A stretch of 11,288 nucleotides of DNA from Candidatus Hydrogenedentota bacterium (lineage in GTDB: Bacteria > Hydrogenedentota > Hydrogenedentia > Hydrogenedentales > SLHB01): NCBI GenBank assembly GCA_013349485.1, contig DUZM01000095.1, positions 1 to 11,288 of the forward strand. Direction: 5' to 3'. Positions 1 to 6,913 of this stretch are shown piece after piece. The position numbers were made by a program, and so were the translations under genes. How positions within the stretch are numbered: the stretch's first letter is position 1; every line of letters begins with the position of its first letter. A model generated the notes under the pieces. That model saw nothing but the letters and a program-made list of their open reading frames with translations, searched no databases and was not told the origin of the DNA.

Positions 1-2
1 TA

Positions 3-2495
3 GACTTTCGGGCCGCGGCCGAGCACCGGGTAGGCAGAGGCGTTCAGACTCACGCGGTCGATTTCAGTCGCGCTGTCTGCGCCGTCCCATGACGCCGTGA
101 CCAGGCTGACCTCGTACGAGCTAGTGTTCCATGGGGAGTCGGTCCACTGCTGGTCGAGCAGCGTCAGAACGTTGTTGCCCGGGTCGTATTGGACGAATGT
201 GCCGGGGATATTTGCGGCGGGACCCATGGACAGGTGCGCGACATCCAACTCCCGGACAAAATAGGCGCATACCGGGTTGTATATCTGCCAGCCGACGCCG
301 GTCTTGGTACCGACGTAGAGCTTGCCGCCGGCTGCATCGAGCGACACGACATTCGTGTAGCCCAGGCCGACGGTAGTGGTCCATTGGCCTCGAGCCAGAT
401 CGACGAGCGCCAGCCCTTGATACGCGGCTTCATCGCCGAAGGTGGTGTCGTATGCGTCCGCGCGGCAGCGCAATACGAGCAGGTCCCCCATGAGGAACGT
501 GCTCTCGACGTATGTTATGTACGGACACGACCAACAGTAGGCATAGTCTTTGCTCCGATCGTCCGATACGGCTGTTTCCGCGATTCCACCCGAGCCCCCG
601 GCCACGTCGAAGACGGGCCAATAGTAGCCGTAGAACGGCTCAACGTTAATTCGGAGCGTATCGCTTACGATCGGTGCGGCAGGGTCTGCGTAATCCACAG
701 CCGCCACGGAATAGTAGGAAGTATAGTCGTAGCCCGCACCGCCGACCCGCTCCCACAACGTTGTCCCTACGAGGACAAGGGAGTCCCCGTACACGTAACC
801 GGCATGGTACGTGCCGATGTCAACGGCGACCTGCGAGATATTCTTCAACGGTAGCCCGACCGCATCGAGGCGCACCTTGCCGTCGTCGCGGCTCGCGATG
901 ACCTTTACCCCGACCTCGGGAGACAGCTCGAGGAAATCCACGACGCTCTCGGCCAAAACGAGCCGGTCTGTCACGACGGGGGCGTCCAGGTCAGCGGCGT
1001 CGATAGTCGCAAGCTGCTCCGTCGTTACCCCGTAATACGTGCCCCCGTATTCGAAGGACCGCAGGACTTCGCCGTCCACGTCGATATAGCCGCGCTTCGC
1101 GAGCGACACGTCGTCGTAGGACACAAACTGAAGGCGCTGGAATCCGCCGAAGTCCTCCGTCCATCCGCTGAACGGGACGATGAGTACATCGTCGAGAACC
1201 GTAAACGCTTTGACGTCGCTGTATGCGCTGGACCAACTCCAATCGCTGCCGAACGATACGGTGTCGAGTTCCGCGGGCGCAGCGGGGTCGGCCACATCGA
1301 ACAGGCTTACCTTTACACGTCGGCCGCCTTGATCGTCTACGCCCAAGGCGATAAGTCGGTTGCCCCTCGGTTCGATGTGGGTGGACCATCCAGGCACCTC
1401 AACCATTCCGGTGACGGCCGGGTTGGCCGGGTCGGACAGGTCGACTACAAACAGCGGGTCGACCATGAAGTACGTGACGATGTACGCGCGGTCGCCGTCG
1501 AATCGCGTAGCGAAAAGGGTCTCGCCGATGGCATCTTCGAGGAAGAACTCGCCCATTCGATCGAGATTATCGGGGTCCGACAAATCGACGGTAGTGACAA
1601 ACACCCCGCGGGCATCGTCTTGCCGGCCGCTGGATACCACGCGCAAGACTCCGTTGTGCGCGTCCATTTTGAAACGATCGGCAACGGCGCCCTTGATTGT
1701 GACCGAATCGCGGGCCGCCATCATGCCGATCGGGTTGCTGATATCGACGTACGTAATGACCGTTGTGGTGCTCCACCAATCGTTCCACATTGGCGCCGCC
1801 ACAAAGATCGCGTCGGGCGTGGCTTGGATGACGTTTCCGTAGCCGAGGAAGGAGATGTCGTCAGCGAGGTAAACGTTAGTGGGGTCGGCGACGTTAATGC
1901 TCGATACCCATGATTCCGTCGTCTGCGCTTTCTGGACTTCGCCATCGATCCAGTACCATTCGAAATCGGCGCAGACCGCGTAAAGAACGTCGCCGACGAG
2001 TCGGCTGTCGACGAAATCCCCCTCAAGGTCGAACCGGCCGACAATCTTGGCTTGGGCCGGTTCCGCAACATTCACCACGTACACGCGCGCGGCCATGGAA
2101 CTGGTGAATACGCCGCTCGCGACGTTGTAGTCCGGGGCGTAGCCCACCAGCACGTAGGCCAGCCCGTCTCGGACATAGAGGTCGCGCGGGTAGCCGTAGG
2201 TGGGGACTTGGCCGAGCACCGTGTTCGCGTCCAGATCAACCAGCGTCAAGCCGCGATACTGGTTGAGCACATACAGGATATTGCCGTTCAGCCGAAAAAC
2301 GTCTGGCTCGACCACTTCGCGCGGCTCCGACGTTCCTTCCGCGTCGCCTTCCACGTAACCCGCGGCCGCATCCAGGCCGCCCCAAAACCCCCGGCCGGCC
2401 ATGTCGGCGCTGGTGAAGTCATATCCAAATCGCGGCCTCGGGCAGCCCGTGCCGAGAACTAGTAGCACGACCCCAAGGAAAAGAGCCTTTCGCAT
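3..2495 (-). CDS. Secreted beta-propeller domain lipoprotein-like protein (PF09826-like), C-terminus cut by window edge
   Basis: This frame is open without a stop from the ATG at 2495 to the window edge, giving 831 codons; the C-terminus is missing. A purine-rich ribosome binding site (GGGGAGAGG) lies just upstream. Residues 1-18 form a short signal peptide ending LLVLGTGC. Cys18 could be lipidated, but the Gly at -3 is atypical for a lipobox. The body is rich in beta strands and recurring 'VDLSDPANP'-type blade edges. Residues about 65-430 match what I know of the PF09826 beta-propeller family: 'YVLNQYRGLTLVDL' near 75, 'DRFKMDAHNGVLRVVSS' near 273-289, 'DRAYIVTYFMVDPLFVVDL' near 335-353, and 'PGWSTHIEP' near 368. 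These proteins are exported and of unknown biochemical function; a binding or scaffold role is only inference. A CxxC pair (CWSCP) sits in the C-terminal half. It is transcribed away from csp and shares no obvious operon. Confidence 0.88.
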   Translation of the reverse strand, partial: MRKALFLGVVLLVLGTGCPRPRFGYDFTSADMAGRGFWGGLDAAAGYVEGDAEGTSEPREVVEPDVFRLNGNILYVLNQYRGLTLVDLDANTVLGQVPTYGYPRDLYVRDGLAYVLVGYAPDYNVASGVFTSSMAARVYVVNVAEPAQAKIVGRFDLEGDFVDSRLVGDVLYAVCADFEWYWIDGEVQKAQTTESWVSSINVADPTNVYLADDISFLGYGNVIQATPDAIFVAAPMWNDWWSTTTVITYVDISNPIGMMAARDSVTIKGAVADRFKMDAHNGVLRVVSSGRQDDARGVFVTTVDLSDPDNLDRMGEFFLEDAIGETLFATRFDGDRAYIVTYFMVDPLFVVDLSDPANPAVTGMVEVPGWSTHIEPRGNRLIALGVDDQGGRRVKVSLFDVADPAAPAELDTVSFGSDWSWSSAYSDVKAFTVLDDVLIVPFSGWTEDFGGFQRLQFVSYDDVSLAKRGYIDVDGEVLRSFEYGGTYYGVTTEQLATIDAADLDAPVVTDRLVLAESVVDFLELSPEVGVKVIASRDDGKVRLDAVGLPLKNISQVAVDIGTYHAGYVYGDSLVLVGTTLWERVGGAGYDYTSYYSVAAVDYADPAAPIVSDTLRINVEPFYGYYWPVFDVAGGSGGIAETAVSDDRSKDYAYCWSCPYITYVESTFLMGDLLVLRCRADAYDTTFGDEAAYQGLALVDLARGQWTTTVGLGYTNVVSLDAAGGKLYVGTKTGVGWQIYNPVCAYFVRELDVAHLSMGPAANIPGTFVQYDPGNNVLTLLDQQWTDSPWNTSSYEVSLVTASWDGADSATEIDRVSLNASAYPVLGRGPKV

Positions 2496-2969
2496 TTTCC
2501 TCTCCCCGATCTCTGGTGGGATACCGCCCGATCCCAGGAAGTTGCGCGCTGCCGAGACCGGAAGCATAGGGAGAAGACAGGTCTCACTCCCGACTATTGG
2601 GCGGCGTCCGTGCGCTTTCTGCTGCGTTTTCTCTCCAGAATGCATCCGGAATGCGGCACGCGTGTTTGTCCGGATCTTTGACCCCGGCTCTTAATTTAGT
2701 ATACCACCAGCGAGGCGTTTTGTTTCAGGTCGCCTATGTATGCCGGGGCCGACGGGAGTCCTGCGCAAGGATTGTGGCGGTGGTATGAAAAACACATTCA
2801 CGAAGGCGGCGTGATCAAGAACTCGAGTGAGGATGCTCGGGCTCTTCGCCACGAAAACAAGACGGAAACGCCCGAGCCCCCCTTGGGGCCCCGGGGACAG
2901 GAATCCCGCAACGGCAACGAAGAACCCGACGCCGCGCGCGACGACGGCCGCTCCCGATGCGTCCGCCGG
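2496..2969. other. Intergenic region between csp and the beta-propeller gene
   Basis: I see no convincing gene in these 474 bases. A plus-strand frame is open through here (from 2736) but continues antisense through csp and has no recognisable domain. The region should hold the promoter of the beta-propeller gene; a TATACT hexamer on the minus strand (2699-2704) has no good -35 partner. On the plus strand, TTGACC (2678-2683) and TATACC (2700-2705) are 16 bp apart, promoter-like but with no plus-strand gene to serve. An 8-bp inverted repeat with a 27-base loop lies at 2835-2877. Confidence 0.5.
2835..2877. repeat. 8-bp perfect inverted repeat downstream of csp
   Basis: GCTCGGGC (2835-2842) and GCCCGAGC (2870-2877) are perfect reverse complements separated by 27 bases. 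It lies about 90 bases past the csp stop codon in the direction of csp transcription. No T-run follows on either strand, so it is not a classical intrinsic terminator. It may be an RNA 3' structure or coincidence in GC-rich DNA. Confidence 0.3.
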
Positions 2970-3194
2970 CTATGCGCGCATTACATTGACGGCCTGAAGA
3001 CCCTTTGGGCCTTCGAGCAGCTCGTACGAGACCTCCTCGCCTTCGCGCAACGTGCGATAGCCGTCCATCCTAATCGCGGAGTGATGGACAAAGACGTCTT
3101 CGCTGTTGTCCCGGAGTATAAAGCCGTAACCTTTTTGATTACTGAACCACTTCACCCTGCCCTGACACTTCTCCGTCGCCTGCTGCTCAGCCAC
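2970..3194 (-). CDS. CspA-family cold-shock protein (RNA/ssDNA chaperone)
   Basis: A single OB-fold cold-shock domain. With the start chosen here it is 74 residues, typical for the family. It carries both RNA-binding motifs: RNP1 as KGYGFI and RNP2 as VFVHHSAI, preceded by GRVKWFSNQ. Such proteins bind single-stranded RNA or DNA in the cytoplasm and melt secondary structure, in cold adaptation or general growth. Start choice: a GTG at 3194-3192 has a perfect AGGAGG eight bases upstream. An in-frame ATG at 3254 would add 20 residues (94 aa) with no family precedent I know and a poorer ribosome binding site. I prefer the GTG, but the longer form cannot be excluded. The stop is TAG at 2970-2972. 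A near-consensus promoter lies at 3295-3324, implying a leader of roughly 90 bases before the GTG. The gene stands alone, divergent from the epimerase. The family is certain; its temperature response is not visible. Confidence 0.93.
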   Translation of the reverse strand: MAEQQATEKCQGRVKWFSNQKGYGFILRDNSEDVFVHHSAIRMDGYRTLREGEEVSYELLEGPKGLQAVNVMRA

Positions 3195-3202
3195 TTCCCA
3201 CG

Positions 3203-3208
3203 CCTCCT
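3203..3208 (-). promoter_or_regulatory. Shine-Dalgarno AGGAGG that supports the GTG start of csp
   Basis: On the minus strand AGGAGG is followed by eight bases and then GTG at 3194. This is the strongest ribosome binding site near the gene and is the reason for preferring the 74-residue start over the ATG at 3254. Confidence 0.6.
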
Positions 3209-3294
3209 GAAGGTAAGTTTGGGCCTGCGCCGGATTATGCCTAGGCCGGCGCATCCACCCAGCCCTTCCGACTTATACACCTTTCGCACTTTAC

Positions 3295-3324
3295 ATCATA
3301 GCGTCTTATGACGGGATCTGTCAA
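3295..3324 (-). promoter_or_regulatory. Sigma70-type promoter of csp
   Basis: On the minus strand a perfect -35 TTGACA (3319-3324) is followed by an 18-bp spacer and a -10 TATGAT (3295-3300, five of six matches). Transcription should begin near 3288. That leaves a leader of about 35 bases to the ATG at 3254 or about 94 bases to the preferred GTG at 3194. This is the best promoter match in the window. Confidence 0.7.
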
Positions 3325-3684
3325 TAGGAAGTATGTATTGTGATGAATTGCCCCAGGCTACGAATAGTGATTAGGCTGTCAAGAGCTCTGCATGTAAGAG
3401 CATATGAAAAAGTGTGGACTCGGTTATTTCTGCTTCAGAATTCACTGAGCAGGAGCGAATCTCGTGCGCCTCAGAACCTTCGGCGTTCATTCGGCTCCTT
3501 CGCTTCGCTCCAGATGAAGGTATAGACACGTTTCTTCGCGGCGATTGCCGTTTCCGCCGCAAGGGCGCGATTGTGTTGGGCCGAGCACAGGAGGGACTGC
3601 TAGGCTGAGTTGACGGCTGGACGCGCTGAACGTATACTCTGCGCCGTACCCTCTGGTTTTTGTCCGTAGAAGGGGAGAGTGGAT
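3325..3684. other. Divergent intergenic region, csp / sugar-nucleotide epimerase
   Basis: Short frames here on both strands show no family features and no ribosome binding sites worth naming. The region holds the epimerase promoter at its right end. An imperfect hairpin is formed by GCGGCG (3538-3543) and CGCCGC (3555-3560), extended by CTT/AAG with one bulge; it has no T-run. Confidence 0.5.
3610..3638 (+). promoter_or_regulatory. Sigma70-type promoter of the epimerase gene
   Basis: TTGACG (3610-3615) and TATACT (3633-3638) are separated by exactly 17 bp; each matches its consensus at five of six positions. Transcription should start near 3645, giving a leader of about 40 bases. This places the epimerase as an independently transcribed single gene. 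Confidence 0.65.
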
Positions 3685-4647
3685 ATGCGTGCTCTCGTGA
3701 CGGGGGGCGCGGGCTTCATTGGCTCGCACTTATGCGAAGCATTGCTCGAACGCGGGGACGCGGTATGGGTGCTGGACGACTTGAGCACGGGGCGTTTTGA
3801 AAACATCGAGCATCTTGACGGGCTCACGTGCGTGATTGATTCGACGTTGAACCAGGAGATTGTTCGGGACCTTGTTCGGGACGTCGACGTGGTTTACCAC
3901 CTCGCCGCGACCGTTGGCGTACGGCTTGTGGTCGACCAGCCGACCAAGACCATTGTAAACAACATCCGGGGGACGGAAACCGTGTTGGAGGAAACGTGCC
4001 GGTATCGGCGCCGCCTGCTGATCACATCGAGCAGCGAAGTCTACGGCAAGGGTGTGCAGGAGGTATTTCACGAAGACAGCGATCGGATCATGGGTTCGAC
4101 CAGCCTGACGCGGTGGGGCTATGCGGCCTCGAAGGCCGTCGACGAGTTCCTTGCCCTGGCGTACTGGCACGAGAAACGTCACCCCGTGGTCATCGTGCGG
4201 TTATTTAACACGGTTGGGCCCCGCCAGACCGGCCGCTACGGGATGGTTGTGCCGCGTTTTGTGCGACAAGCATTGCGCAATGAACCCGTCACGGTGTACG
4301 GCGACGGCCGTCAGACGCGGTGTTTTGCCTATGTCGGGGACGTCGTGCCGGCCCTTATTGCGCTTATGGATCGCCGCGACATCAACGGCCAAGTGTTTAA
4401 CATTGGATCTTCGCAGCCTGTGACCATGCAGGAACTCGCCGCACGCGTTATCCAACGCACGGGCAGCCGGTCCCCACTTGTCCATGTACCCTACGAACAG
4501 GCATACGGCCCCGGCTACGAGGACATGCGGCACCGCGCCCCCTGCCTCGAGCGGATCAAGAACGCCATCGGGTACGAACCTGCCGCGTCCCTCGACGAAA
4601 TTCTCGACACCGTCATTGCCGATATGAAAAACCGGCTGGCGATTTAG
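3685..4647 (+). CDS. NAD-dependent epimerase/dehydratase (extended SDR, sugar-nucleotide modifying)
   Basis: A 320-residue cytoplasmic enzyme of the extended short-chain dehydrogenase family, which acts on nucleotide-activated sugars (4-epimerases, 4,6-dehydratases, UDP-glucuronate decarboxylases). The N-terminal Rossmann motif is GGAGFIG (residues 7-13). An acidic pair (D31-D32) follows beta-2, fitting NAD(H) preference. HLAA sits at 72-75, TSSSEVYG at 114-121, and the catalytic Tyr-x-x-x-Lys is Y146/K150 in YAASK. 'RLFNTVGPRQ' and 'VYGDGRQTRCFAYVGD' are typical substrate-side segments. Exact substrate cannot be read from sequence; products for surface glycans are plausible. Start: a GTG at 3679 is in frame, but GGGGAG (3672-3677) is only one base from it and seven bases from the ATG at 3685, and 'MRALVTGGAGFIGSHL' is the usual family N-terminus. 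Its last 35 bases overlap the 3' end of the convergent LRR gene. Confidence 0.93.
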   Translation: MRALVTGGAGFIGSHLCEALLERGDAVWVLDDLSTGRFENIEHLDGLTCVIDSTLNQEIVRDLVRDVDVVYHLAATVGVRLVVDQPTKTIVNNIRGTETVLEETCRYRRRLLITSSSEVYGKGVQEVFHEDSDRIMGSTSLTRWGYAASKAVDEFLALAYWHEKRHPVVIVRLFNTVGPRQTGRYGMVVPRFVRQALRNEPVTVYGDGRQTRCFAYVGDVVPALIALMDRRDINGQVFNIGSSQPVTMQELAARVIQRTGSRSPLVHVPYEQAYGPGYEDMRHRAPCLERIKNAIGYEPAASLDEILDTVIADMKNRLAI

Positions 4648-6913
4648 CCCGCTTCCGCCGGCTACCGCGCACGGCCAATGCCAGCGTCACGCATGCCATG
4701 ACGAGGGCATTCGCGTTGAGGTGGCCGGATCGGCCACCGGGGTACGATATCTTGACTGCACCGCATACGGGCCCTTCGCCTTCGCCCTCGCCTTCCCCTT
4801 CACCCTCGCCTTCGCCCTCACCTTCGCCCTCGCCTTCGCCTTCCCCCTCGCCTTCGCCTTCGCCCTCGCCTTCCCCTTCGCCTTCGCCCTCGCCTTCCCC
4901 TTCACCCTCGCCTTCACCCTCACCTTCGCCTTCGCCCTCACCTTCGCCTTCGCCCTCACCCTCACCTTCGCCCTCGCCGCCGCCGTCATCATAGACGACA
5001 GTCGCGCCGCGAGCCGCCAAAGCGGGAATATCGACGTTCAAGGCGGTCTGGCTCAAGGGATTTCCGATAAGATATATGAGGTCGCCGTCCCCTATGCCCG
5101 CATTGTCGACGAGGGCACTGATGTCGGCTATTTGGTTGTTGTTGAGCCACACTATGTTCAGGTTGGTGAGCGATGCCAACGCACTGATATCCACTATTTC
5201 GTTGTCGTTTAAGCTCAGCGTAATCAAATCCGTGCAGGCTTCCAGCCCACCGAGATCCGAAACACCCGCCCCCATAACAACCAAAGACACCAAGCCCACC
5301 CCCAGTATGTCGGTTTCGTATATGTTGCCAGACGACTTGCCTATCGCCCCCCTGACAGCGGCCTCGATGGCGGGATCACTGAACGGGATCGCGGTTCCTT
5401 CGCCGTCGGCCTGTTCGCATTCCCCATCGTATACGACCAAAACGCCCCGTGCCTCCAGCACGCCAATATCGTTGCAGAGTGCCTGCTGGCTTAACGTGTT
5501 GCCGCCCAAGTTAACTTCATCCCCGTCGGCAATTCCTACGTTGGTCACAATCGGCGCAATATCGGCGATTTGGTTGTCGCCAGGATCAAGAACTTCAAGC
5601 GTCACAAGGTCCTCGATTGCCGATATGTCGCTCACCACATTCCTGCCCATGTAAAGCTGCGTAAGTTGCGGCATATCCGACAAACACGCGACATCCGCGA
5701 TTGCGTTCTCTGAGAGGCGCAGGGACTTCACGTTTCCAAGCGCCCCGAGTGCCGAAATGTCGCTTATGGCATTTCGCGCTGCGTCCAGATACGTCAGATT
5801 GGATAACCAGGCCAGGGCGTCGATCTGCTCGATCTGATTTGCTCGGACATCCAGCAGCCTGAGGCCGATCAACGAAGACAGGGGCGAAACATCGCTTACG
5901 GCGTTATCCGCTAGATACAGCAGCGTCAGTTTGTCAAGTCCCGCAAGCGGCGACAGATCGCTTATAGCATTCCTTTCGAGCCTGAGGCAGGTCAGGGCCG
6001 TCAGTGAAGCCAATGCCGAGATATCACCAAGCCCGTTATCGCGCAGATCGAGATTTGTGAGGTATTCCAGGGAGGCAAGGGGCGAGATATCCGCAATATC
6101 GTTCCCCGGCAATTCGAGCACGAGAAGCGTCGTTAGGGAGGTGAGCGGCGCGATATCTGCGATTGCGTTCCTACCCAAATACACTCGCTTCAGCCGGCTT
6201 AATGCGGCCAGAGGAGCTATATCGCTTACGGCATTGCCCTCAAGGTCCAAATGTTGGAGATCAGCGCAGTACTCCAGGCCGGAGATGTTTTGAATCGCCG
6301 CGTTCTGAGCGATAAGCGTCGTGAAACCAACGCCGACGACATCTTGGTATTTGATGTCCCCGTATAGTCTACCGATCTCGCTGCGAACGGCTGCATTGAG
6401 ACCTGCGTCGGGTATTAACACGTGAAACTCCTCGGGCTCGGCGCCTTGCCCGATGCCATCACACGCCGCGTGGGCGCTAAAATCGCTCGGCGCAAAGTTT
6501 TCCGGGACCCCCGTTCCTGCGGAGAGTCCCACAAGGGGCCGGGACCATGCCAATGCGCTCCCGGCGTCAAGCCACGTTATCCGAATGACCCCGTCGCGAA
6601 ACAGCTCGATTTGGAAGGTGACCATGCCGTTCCAGAAAGCATCAGGAACGTTGCTAAAGGTTACAGCCGCCCTGTCTAGGTATATGCCATACGTGATCGT
6701 CCCAAACCAAGTCGGGTCGAGATTCATGAAACAACCCGAGATCCGCGGCAATGAAAAATGGCTTTCCAACGACGCCGAATAGGCGCTATCGCCCCGCACA
6801 AAGGTCAGATACCCGTTGCTGCCCACGTAAAAACTGCTGTATTCGACCCCGTAGAGCGATACCGGAAATGGCAGCCGCACAAATCTCGAATCGTTGTCGC
6901 TCAGGGAGAGCAC
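4613..6913 (-). CDS. C-terminal part of a frameshifted surface protein: LRR modules, Gly-Glu linker, C-terminal anchor-like tail
   Basis: An open frame of 766 residues that should be the continuation of the upstream peptidase ORF (+1 relative to it); the apparent GTG start at 6913 is probably not a real initiation site and I see no need for one. Residues 1-160 are a beta-rich domain ('SSFYVGSNGYLTF', 'RITWLDAG') whose N-terminal half lies in the other ORF. LRR module 1 (about 167-497) has a cap, then eleven consecutive 22-residue repeats of the L..L.L..N.I.DI..L type (about 215-456), then an end cap. Module 2 (about 510-643) repeats the same caps around only two repeats. Residues 646-714 are Gly plus 34 Glu-Gly pairs. 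The tail (715-766) has Cys717, a hydrophobic stretch (734-748) and a basic cluster RGSRRKRAK (749-757), resembling tripartite C-terminal sorting signals. LRRs usually bind proteins; the role here is inferred. The stop lies 35 bases inside the convergent epimerase gene. Confidence 0.9.
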   Translation of the reverse strand: MLSLSDNDSRFVRLPFPVSLYGVEYSSFYVGSNGYLTFVRGDSAYSASLESHFSLPRISGCFMNLDPTWFGTITYGIYLDRAAVTFSNVPDAFWNGMVTFQIELFRDGVIRITWLDAGSALAWSRPLVGLSAGTGVPENFAPSDFSAHAACDGIGQGAEPEEFHVLIPDAGLNAAVRSEIGRLYGDIKYQDVVGVGFTTLIAQNAAIQNISGLEYCADLQHLDLEGNAVSDIAPLAALSRLKRVYLGRNAIADIAPLTSLTTLLVLELPGNDIADISPLASLEYLTNLDLRDNGLGDISALASLTALTCLRLERNAISDLSPLAGLDKLTLLYLADNAVSDVSPLSSLIGLRLLDVRANQIEQIDALAWLSNLTYLDAARNAISDISALGALGNVKSLRLSENAIADVACLSDMPQLTQLYMGRNVVSDISAIEDLVTLEVLDPGDNQIADIAPIVTNVGIADGDEVNLGGNTLSQQALCNDIGVLEARGVLVVYDGECEQADGEGTAIPFSDPAIEAAVRGAIGKSSGNIYETDILGVGLVSLVVMGAGVSDLGGLEACTDLITLSLNDNEIVDISALASLTNLNIVWLNNNQIADISALVDNAGIGDGDLIYLIGNPLSQTALNVDIPALAARGATVVYDDGGGEGEGEGEGEGEGEGEGEGEGEGEGEGEGEGEGEGEGEGEGEGEGEGEGEGEGEGEGEGEGEGEGEGEGPVCGAVKISYPGGRSGHLNANALVMACVTLALAVRGSRRKRAKSPAGFSYRQ
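4772..4978 (-). repeat. 207-bp hexanucleotide tract encoding Gly-(Glu-Gly)34
   Basis: An imperfect tandem array of six-base units, written on the minus strand as GGC/GGT/GGG/GGA plus GAA/GAG. It encodes an uninterrupted acidic Glu-Gly linker between the second LRR module and the C-terminal tail. Synonymous third-base variation breaks up perfect identity. The tract is also open in other frames, where it would read as Ser-Pro repeats on the opposite strand or as basic Lys/Arg-Ala/Val repeats on the same strand; those are by-products. Confidence 0.93.
4985..5386 (-). repeat. Second LRR module (cap - two LRRs - cap)
   Basis: This stretch encodes a shortened copy of the module at 5423-6415. Shared landmarks in order are an 'AAVR..IG' N-terminal helix, 'D..GVG...L', 'GLE.C.DL', 22-residue LRRs, 'GIGDGD', 'LSQ.AL..DI..L.ARG..VVYD'. 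The caps align closely while repeat number differs (two against eleven), pointing to an internal duplication followed by repeat expansion or loss. Confidence 0.75.
5423..6415 (-). repeat. First LRR module (cap - eleven LRRs - cap)
   Basis: Encodes eleven back-to-back 22-residue leucine-rich repeats, all in register, of the SDS22/internalin-like class with the conserved N-x-(I/V)-x-D-(I/L/V) core. It is bounded by the same N-terminal and C-terminal cap sequences as the second module at 4985-5386. Confidence 0.8.

Noticed and set aside
189..854. 221-codon plus-strand frame at the left end
   Set aside because: It is antisense to the continuous beta-propeller frame, which has family motifs and no interruption.
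2835..2877. Inverted repeat considered as a rho-independent terminator of csp
   Set aside because: The loop is 27 bases and no T-run follows on the minus strand, so the terminator criteria are not met.
2736..3311. 191-codon plus-strand frame that might be a gene in the csp region
   Set aside because: More than a third of it is antisense to the clear cold-shock gene, it has no recognisable domain, and its start lacks a good ribosome binding site.
4772..4978. Hexanucleotide array considered as a CRISPR array or satellite
   Set aside because: There are no spacers, and the unit is six bases wholly in frame inside a coding sequence.
4698..4994. Ser-Pro repeat ORF on the plus strand over the hexanucleotide tract
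   Set aside because: This is the complement of the Glu-Gly codons; the repeat forces all frames open, so openness is not evidence of coding.
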